Assembly: GCA_021805885.1 (NCBI GenBank)
Contig: JAJZDR010000004.1
Location: 1-10,106, forward strand
Direction: 5' to 3'
Source: a bacterium
GTDB lineage: Bacteria; Patescibacteria; Dojkabacteria; JAKAPS01; JAJZLI01
DNA length: 10,106 bases
Position 1 is the first letter of the stretch; the number at the start of each line of letters is the position of its first letter. Of this stretch, positions 6,506-10,106 are shown one piece after another. The translations under genes and the position numbers were made by a program. The notes beneath the pieces are model-generated. The model was not told where the DNA came from, did not search any database, and saw only the letters and a program-made list of their open reading frames with translations.

Positions 6506-8335
6506 TTAATTCTTTATATTTATCTTAATTGAAGTTGATTTTGCAGGTAGTAATCCAAATATTGAAAATATAGATGGATTATCTACAATTTTAACACTCT
6601 CTACACCTTTATTTTTTAAAATTTCTGTTTTTGCAAAACTAAAAGATTTACCTTTTATGTTAGAAATTATATTATTTGCATTTAAATTCTTAAATTCTAC
6701 CCCAGAATATGATACATCTATTTGAATTGTCCCGTTTGGGGTTACAGATACTTTATTAATAGTATATTTAATGCTCTTTATAGTGTTTTGATTAGTTGTT
6801 AAGCCATTTTCTAGTACTTTAGATATATTGGTTTTGCTATATGCTTGTCCTTCGCTTTTTGTTTGTTCTGATAAATTTAAAACTTGTGCCGCAGTTCCAG
6901 GTTGATTATCAAATGTAGTATTGATAACAACATTTTTTACTGATGAAGGTACAAATACAAGCCCATTTCTAACCTCTGAACTGAGTTTAGAATCTCCTTC
7001 TTGAAAAAGTTTTTGTGAAAGTGAATTTTGTAAATTAGTTTGATCCTGGGCTGAGACTACTTGTTCAGTTTTAGAAGTGTAATTACCCCCGGAAAAAGCA
7101 TTTTGATTATACCCAGTGATATTTGATATTCCTTGTACAGACCAAGTTTGTCCTTGTCCTTCAGGGGTATTAGTTTGTGCTGTTACACTAACAGACACAG
7201 TTCCTGGGGCTGATATTGGAGAAGATTGTTGGGGGACTGACACTGAGCTATCTGTAGTACATGTATATCCATCTGTGGCAGTTAGAACAGTTCCTTGAGG
7301 AACTGTAACAGATTGTGAAGTATTATAGTTTGCAAGTGTTACTGTACCAGTTGCATAGGATCCAGAGGAAACTGTTTTAGTTCCAGTTGTATTTGCATAT
7401 TGAGATCCTGATTCTGTAGCTGTTATTACACTAGATGGGATTTTCATATTTGAAGGAGAAATTGATGATATATTTGGATCCGCTATTACTGTAGTAGTTC
7501 CAGATATTTTACTTCCTTTCATTAAAACAGTAATATTAGCTTTTGTTAGGAAAAGAAAATATATTATAAATATAATCAATAAGATAAGTATTACTACGCC
7601 TACTATTATTTTGTTATTTCTTGCAAAATTTTTATTTTTTGTGAAAATAGGACTCTTGAATAAGTTTGGAGGAATAACTTTTTTCTTTTCCTCTGTTTTA
7701 TCCTTTTTAGTAAATGTTCTTTTAAAATCATCTTTTTTATCTTCTACAAAATCAAAATTTGGTTCACTTTTATTTCTATCTGATGCTACGTCTCCACCTA
7801 CAAGTAATTCAAAGCCATCGAGTGAAACTTTCTTTGAGTTATTGAATGTTTTGGGTTCTTTATTGAGAGTTAATTTTTCTATATTATCATCTTTTAAAGA
7901 TTCTTTTTCTTCTTCAGTCTCTTCAAATTCGTGTGTTTCAGGTATGTCTTCTTGTGTCTCAAGATTATCCACAGCTGCATATATATCAGACCCATAAGGT
8001 TCTTTTCTTGATAATTTGGATGCTTCATTTAATCTCTTTTTTAGATCAATGGCATCTTTCCAAGTGCCTTCAGTAACATCTCCTATTCTTTGTAATGCTA
8101 CAAACCCTGATGCTGATGCTATATTTCTACCTTTTTCATCCATAGTTACAAGGACAATATCTTTATCATTCTTATCAACTATTTTTTTTAGCATTTTGAG
8201 TCCGATTTGGGAGGATATTATCCCTGATCTTTCAGGTACTACAAGTATAACCCTGTTTGTTTGGGATTTAAGTATTTTTTCTGCTACAAATGTTATCTCA
8301 TCGTCTAAATCGACAAATACTTTAGTATCTTTCAT
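6506..8335 (-). CDS. bitopic membrane protein with a baseplate-J-like exported region
   Basis: A 609-residue protein. Residues 1-105 form a small alpha/beta domain (KVFVDLDDEIT, then RVILVVPERSG, then DIVLVTMDEKG), of a type I recall at the front of CPR and Gram-positive 'baseplate J/gp47 family' proteins. Residues 110-240 are a charged, probably disordered linker, acidic then lysine-rich. One membrane segment spans about 242-264; the basic side precedes it, so the N-terminus should be cytosolic and the rest exported. The outer part is rich in Ser, Thr, Gly, Val and beta strands (ATGTVTLANYNTSQSVTVPQ, VPQGTVL), followed by a helical stretch (430-455) and a beta-rich end, matching the baseplate-J-like pattern. 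Despite that name, no other phage-tail genes are present. The start is 5 bases after the ATPase stop, so the two are co-translated. The role is unknown; a surface-anchored or envelope-scaffold protein is likely. Confidence 0.78.
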   Translation of the reverse strand: MKDTKVFVDLDDEITFVAEKILKSQTNRVILVVPERSGIISSQIGLKMLKKIVDKNDKDIVLVTMDEKGRNIASASGFVALQRIGDVTEGTWKDAIDLKKRLNEASKLSRKEPYGSDIYAAVDNLETQEDIPETHEFEETEEEKESLKDDNIEKLTLNKEPKTFNNSKKVSLDGFELLVGGDVASDRNKSEPNFDFVEDKKDDFKRTFTKKDKTEEKKKVIPPNLFKSPIFTKNKNFARNNKIIVGVVILILLIIFIIYFLFLTKANITVLMKGSKISGTTTVIADPNISSISPSNMKIPSSVITATESGSQYANTTGTKTVSSGSYATGTVTLANYNTSQSVTVPQGTVLTATDGYTCTTDSSVSVPQQSSPISAPGTVSVSVTAQTNTPEGQGQTWSVQGISNITGYNQNAFSGGNYTSKTEQVVSAQDQTNLQNSLSQKLFQEGDSKLSSEVRNGLVFVPSSVKNVVINTTFDNQPGTAAQVLNLSEQTKSEGQAYSKTNISKVLENGLTTNQNTIKSIKYTINKVSVTPNGTIQIDVSYSGVEFKNLNANNIISNIKGKSFSFAKTEILKNKGVESVKIVDNPSIFSIFGLLPAKSTSIKINIKN

Positions 8336-8340
8336 ATGTT

Positions 8341-9561
8341 TTATATTGCAACTATTACATCATCTTTCATAATATCTAATACTACTCTTGCTAATGCTAC
8401 AGGCGTTACATCTTCAGGTCTAGTTAGTTGTAATGTCTTATCTACTATACCATCAATTTTTTCTGGAGATAAGAAGTTTATCTTTGGATTTCTGTGAAAA
8501 GGTAATATTACTGACCATGGGTATTCTACAAGCTTAGACCTTATTTCTTGAAGTTTAGATCCTCCTCCACAAAGTAATATTTGATCTGGGTACACTTTTA
8601 CATCTTCCATATCTTCTAGCGATATTTCAACGCCAGATATCCATAAATCAAGATCCTTTTTTACAGCATCTCTAACTTTTAAAGATAATGATTTATCTAT
8701 ATCCATTTCTGCATACTCTATTTTTACTTTTTCTGCATCTTCATAGGATATTTGTAAATCTGATGCAATTCTTTTTGTAAAAGACCTTCCTCCCATTGCA
8801 AACATTTTTGTATCTTGAAAAGTTCCTTGTGTTACTAATGCTATATCTGTTGTACCACCGCCGACATCAATAATAATAGCATCAAAATTCAGATCTCTAC
8901 TTCCTTTAACAGATCTTGCTATAGCAAAAGGCTGTACGGCAGTAATAATAGGGGTAAGATCTAACTGTTTTAATATATCATCTAGAGCTCCTGCAAAAAC
9001 TAGGGGTGTATAAACGAAATATATGCTTAAGGTGACTTTTTTACCTTGAAACCCTATAGGAGATGATATTTTATAGTCATCAATAAAAGTATCAGTAACT
9101 GTAGCATTTATTAGTTTTATTTGTGTTTTATCTGATCCAGTTGCATCTGTAAATTTTTTTATAGCTTCATCATGAGCAGTTGCATGTATTTTATCTAATA
9201 TACGTCTTATTTCTGCTTCATCTATTTTCTGTTCGGGATCTTCTCTTTCATAATTTATCTTAACGCCTACACCTTTTACAAGTTCTCCTGCAATTCCTAT
9301 TACAGTCTTTTTAGGTATATCTATATCAAGGCCTTCCATTGCAAGATCTATAGCTTTCTGACATGTAGTTACAACACTTTTAATATTTGTAACCACCCCA
9401 CCCTTCATAGCATTTAAGGGTTGTCTTTCTTTTCCGAACCCTAAAATAATTACATTATCTTCCTCTATATCACAGACAAGAACTTTAACAAATTCTGTCC
9501 CAATATCAAGAGAAAAAAAAGTTTTATCATCAAGTTTTGATTTTCTTCCAAATATAGGCAT
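8341..9561 (-). CDS. FtsA/PilM-like actin-fold ATPase
   Basis: A 406-residue member of the actin/Hsp70 ATPase superfamily. Phosphate-1 loop SLDIGTEFVKVLV is at 17-29, an SHS2-like insertion lies at about 85-200, phosphate-2 IDVGGGTTDIALV is at 231-243 and the adenosine motif LLCGGGSKL is at 329-337. Length and the insertion fit FtsA (about 420) or PilM (about 350). The opening MPIFGRKSK resembles PilM starts, and the C-terminus (VLDIMKDDVIVAI) lacks an obvious amphipathic membrane-binding helix of the kind FtsA uses. No ftsZ or pilus genes are visible. It probably polymerises or binds ATP on the inner face of the membrane through a partner, most likely the bitopic protein encoded 5 bases downstream. 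There is no Shine-Dalgarno before the ATG. I therefore do not name it ftsA. Confidence 0.88.
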   Translation of the reverse strand: MPIFGRKSKLDDKTFFSLDIGTEFVKVLVCDIEEDNVIILGFGKERQPLNAMKGGVVTNIKSVVTTCQKAIDLAMEGLDIDIPKKTVIGIAGELVKGVGVKINYEREDPEQKIDEAEIRRILDKIHATAHDEAIKKFTDATGSDKTQIKLINATVTDTFIDDYKISSPIGFQGKKVTLSIYFVYTPLVFAGALDDILKQLDLTPIITAVQPFAIARSVKGSRDLNFDAIIIDVGGGTTDIALVTQGTFQDTKMFAMGGRSFTKRIASDLQISYEDAEKVKIEYAEMDIDKSLSLKVRDAVKKDLDLWISGVEISLEDMEDVKVYPDQILLCGGGSKLQEIRSKLVEYPWSVILPFHRNPKINFLSPEKIDGIVDKTLQLTRPEDVTPVALARVVLDIMKDDVIVAI

Positions 9562-9567
9562 ACTTAT

Positions 9568-9598
9568 ATATTACACGATAGCACATTTAATATTTCAA
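9568..9598 (-). promoter_or_regulatory. candidate promoter of the actin-like ATPase gene
   Basis: On the minus strand, TTGAAA (9598-9593) and TAATAT (9573-9568) are 19 bp apart in the 92-base gap before the ATPase gene. The start of transcription would fall at or next to the ATG at 9561, giving another leaderless mRNA. The spacing is longer than ideal and the region is AT-rich, so this is tentative. The gap suggests the ATPase and membrane protein can be transcribed separately from the two genes upstream. Confidence 0.3.
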
Positions 9599-9653
9599 AA
9601 AAAGGATATTTATATAAAAAGATTCATTATCAATAATTAAGACAATAATACTG

Positions 9654-9941
9654 TTAACTTTTCTGTTTGTTTTTAAATAATTTGTATATTTTAACAATAT
9701 TTGAGGTTCTCAAAAGTGCTCCTTTAACTGCTTTTAAATAAATACCTTTATCAAAGAAGACATCTCCTATAAAATCTTGCTCTTTCTTGATGTTATTTGT
9801 AATATCACCAATGTTATCTATTATTCTTTTACCTGTGCGTATATTTTTCCATATATTATAAAGCACTATAATTAGTTCAATAAGGAATACCAGTAGTAAT
9901 AAAAGAACAATAATTGATAATATTTCAAGAATTATTAACAT
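9654..9941 (-). CDS. small single-span membrane protein of unknown function
   Basis: A 95-residue protein that I do not recognise. Residues 1-28 are almost wholly Leu/Ile/Val and form one membrane segment directly at the N-terminus. This is followed by a basic stretch (KNIRTGKR, 32-39) that by the positive-inside rule keeps the remainder in the cytosol. The rest is predicted helical, with an acidic patch (KKEQDFIGDVF) and a lysine-rich end (KIYKLFKNKQKS). The shape recalls small membrane-anchored helical proteins of the YtxH/DUF948 kind, but no specific family can be claimed. It lies 19 bases after the partial gene to its right and 92 bases before the actin-like ATPase, on the same strand, so it may belong to the same envelope locus. 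No Shine-Dalgarno is present; a 14-bp palindrome sits 1 base from the ATG. Confidence 0.7.
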   Translation of the reverse strand: MLIILEILSIIVLLLLLVFLIELIIVLYNIWKNIRTGKRIIDNIGDITNNIKKEQDFIGDVFFDKGIYLKAVKGALLRTSNIVKIYKLFKNKQKS

Positions 9942-9942
9942 A

Positions 9943-9956
9943 GCTAATATATTAGC
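9943..9956. promoter_or_regulatory. perfect 14-bp palindrome next to the small membrane protein start
   Basis: GCTAATATATTAGC is a perfect palindrome filling most of the 19-base gap before the ATG at 9941. On the minus strand it includes TAATAT (9954-9949), which would place a transcription start about one base before the ATG, although no good -35 was seen. It could be a regulator site or a chance feature; GC ends at both arms favour the former slightly. Confidence 0.3.
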
Positions 9957-9960
9957 ATTT

Positions 9961-10106
9961 TTAACTTGCTTTTGAAATGGTTAACTTTCCATTTTGATAC
10001 TTTAATATGAGTATTACAAAACCATACCCACTCACAGGTACTGGTTTTTGATTATATATAATACTTATGTTTTGTATATTTCCAACATTTAGTGTAATGT
10101 ATAAGT
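9961..10106 (-). CDS. C-terminal end of an unidentified protein
   Basis: Reading leftward from the right edge, one minus-strand frame is open for 47 codons (first full codon at 10104) to a TAA at 9961-9963, while the other two frames stop early. The residues include NVGNIQNISIIYNQKPVPVS, then GYGFVILILKYQNGKLTISK and a final AS. The alternating hydrophobic pattern suggests beta strands, as at the end of a globular or exported domain. I do not recognise the family. Its stop is 19 bases before the small membrane protein on the same strand, which supports its being the previous gene of that operon. Confidence 0.55.
   Translation of the reverse strand, partial: LYITLNVGNIQNISIIYNQKPVPVSGYGFVILILKYQNGKLTISKAS

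Noticed and set aside
6506..8335. Prophage or phage-tail locus based on the baseplate-J-like similarity
   Set aside because: The protein has a membrane anchor and a cytosolic domain, and no other tail, capsid or integrase gene is present. The name is a domain label only.
7116..8372. Plus-strand reading frames opposite the baseplate-J-like gene and the end of the ATPase gene
   Set aside because: They are low-complexity Ser/Phe/Val translations antisense to genes with clear domain structure, and have no start signals.
1..10106. Alternative genetic code with TGA read as glycine or tryptophan
   Set aside because: All complete genes keep expected family lengths with the standard code and contain no in-frame TGA, and glycine and tryptophan use their normal codons.
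1..10106. CRISPR array, tRNA, rRNA or insertion sequence
   Set aside because: I saw no spaced direct repeats, no tRNA-like or rRNA-like conserved sequence, and no transposase or terminal inverted repeats.

Overview
The window is strongly AT-rich and densely packed, with standard-code reading frames, very short intergenic gaps, TAA as the stop of all ten genes whose end is visible, and almost no Shine-Dalgarno sequences. Two linked proteins are typical of low-GC Candidate Phyla Radiation (Patescibacteria) genomes: an FtsA/PilM-type actin-like ATPase and a baseplate-J-like single-span membrane protein. A small RRM RNA-binding protein fits the same picture. I favour a CPR bacterium that does not reassign TGA, since no gene is broken by in-frame TGA. 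This placement is an inference from protein families, not a proven taxonomy.

Left part (1-5112). The window opens with the tail of a plus-strand gene whose end vaguely resembles ThiF/E1-like adenylyltransferases. Convergent to it is a complete PLP-dependent class I/II aminotransferase with all key catalytic residues. Divergent from the aminotransferase is a PaaK/CapK-like adenylate-forming enzyme, and 4 bases after that a large multi-pass sensor histidine kinase. The divergent start region holds a 19-bp palindrome that could be a shared operator. The enzyme/kinase junction is made of three copies of an A-rich octamer. The substrate is unknown. The layout (amino-group chemistry, carboxylate activation and a membrane sensor in one locus) would suit a small-molecule synthesis-and-sensing circuit, but this is a hypothesis.

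Middle part (5113-6505). A gene-free 328-bp leader precedes a 90-aa RRM protein that ends in a clear hairpin terminator. Next comes a complete type II toxin-antitoxin operon of the VapBC type: an RHH antitoxin and a PIN-domain RNase joined by a TAATG overlap. Its near-consensus promoter puts the transcription start at the antitoxin ATG, which predicts a leaderless mRNA. An inverted repeat between -35 and -10 is a natural autoregulatory operator.

Right part (6506-10106, minus strand). A run of four same-strand genes reads from right to left: the end of an unidentified protein, a 95-aa single-span membrane protein, the actin-like ATPase, and the baseplate-J-like membrane protein with a cytoplasmic N-domain and a long exported beta-rich part. 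The last two are 5 bases apart and look like a functional pair, similar in layout to the PilM-PilN pairing of a cytoplasmic actin-like ATPase with a bitopic membrane partner. This is the best candidate in the window for a poorly described cell-envelope system.
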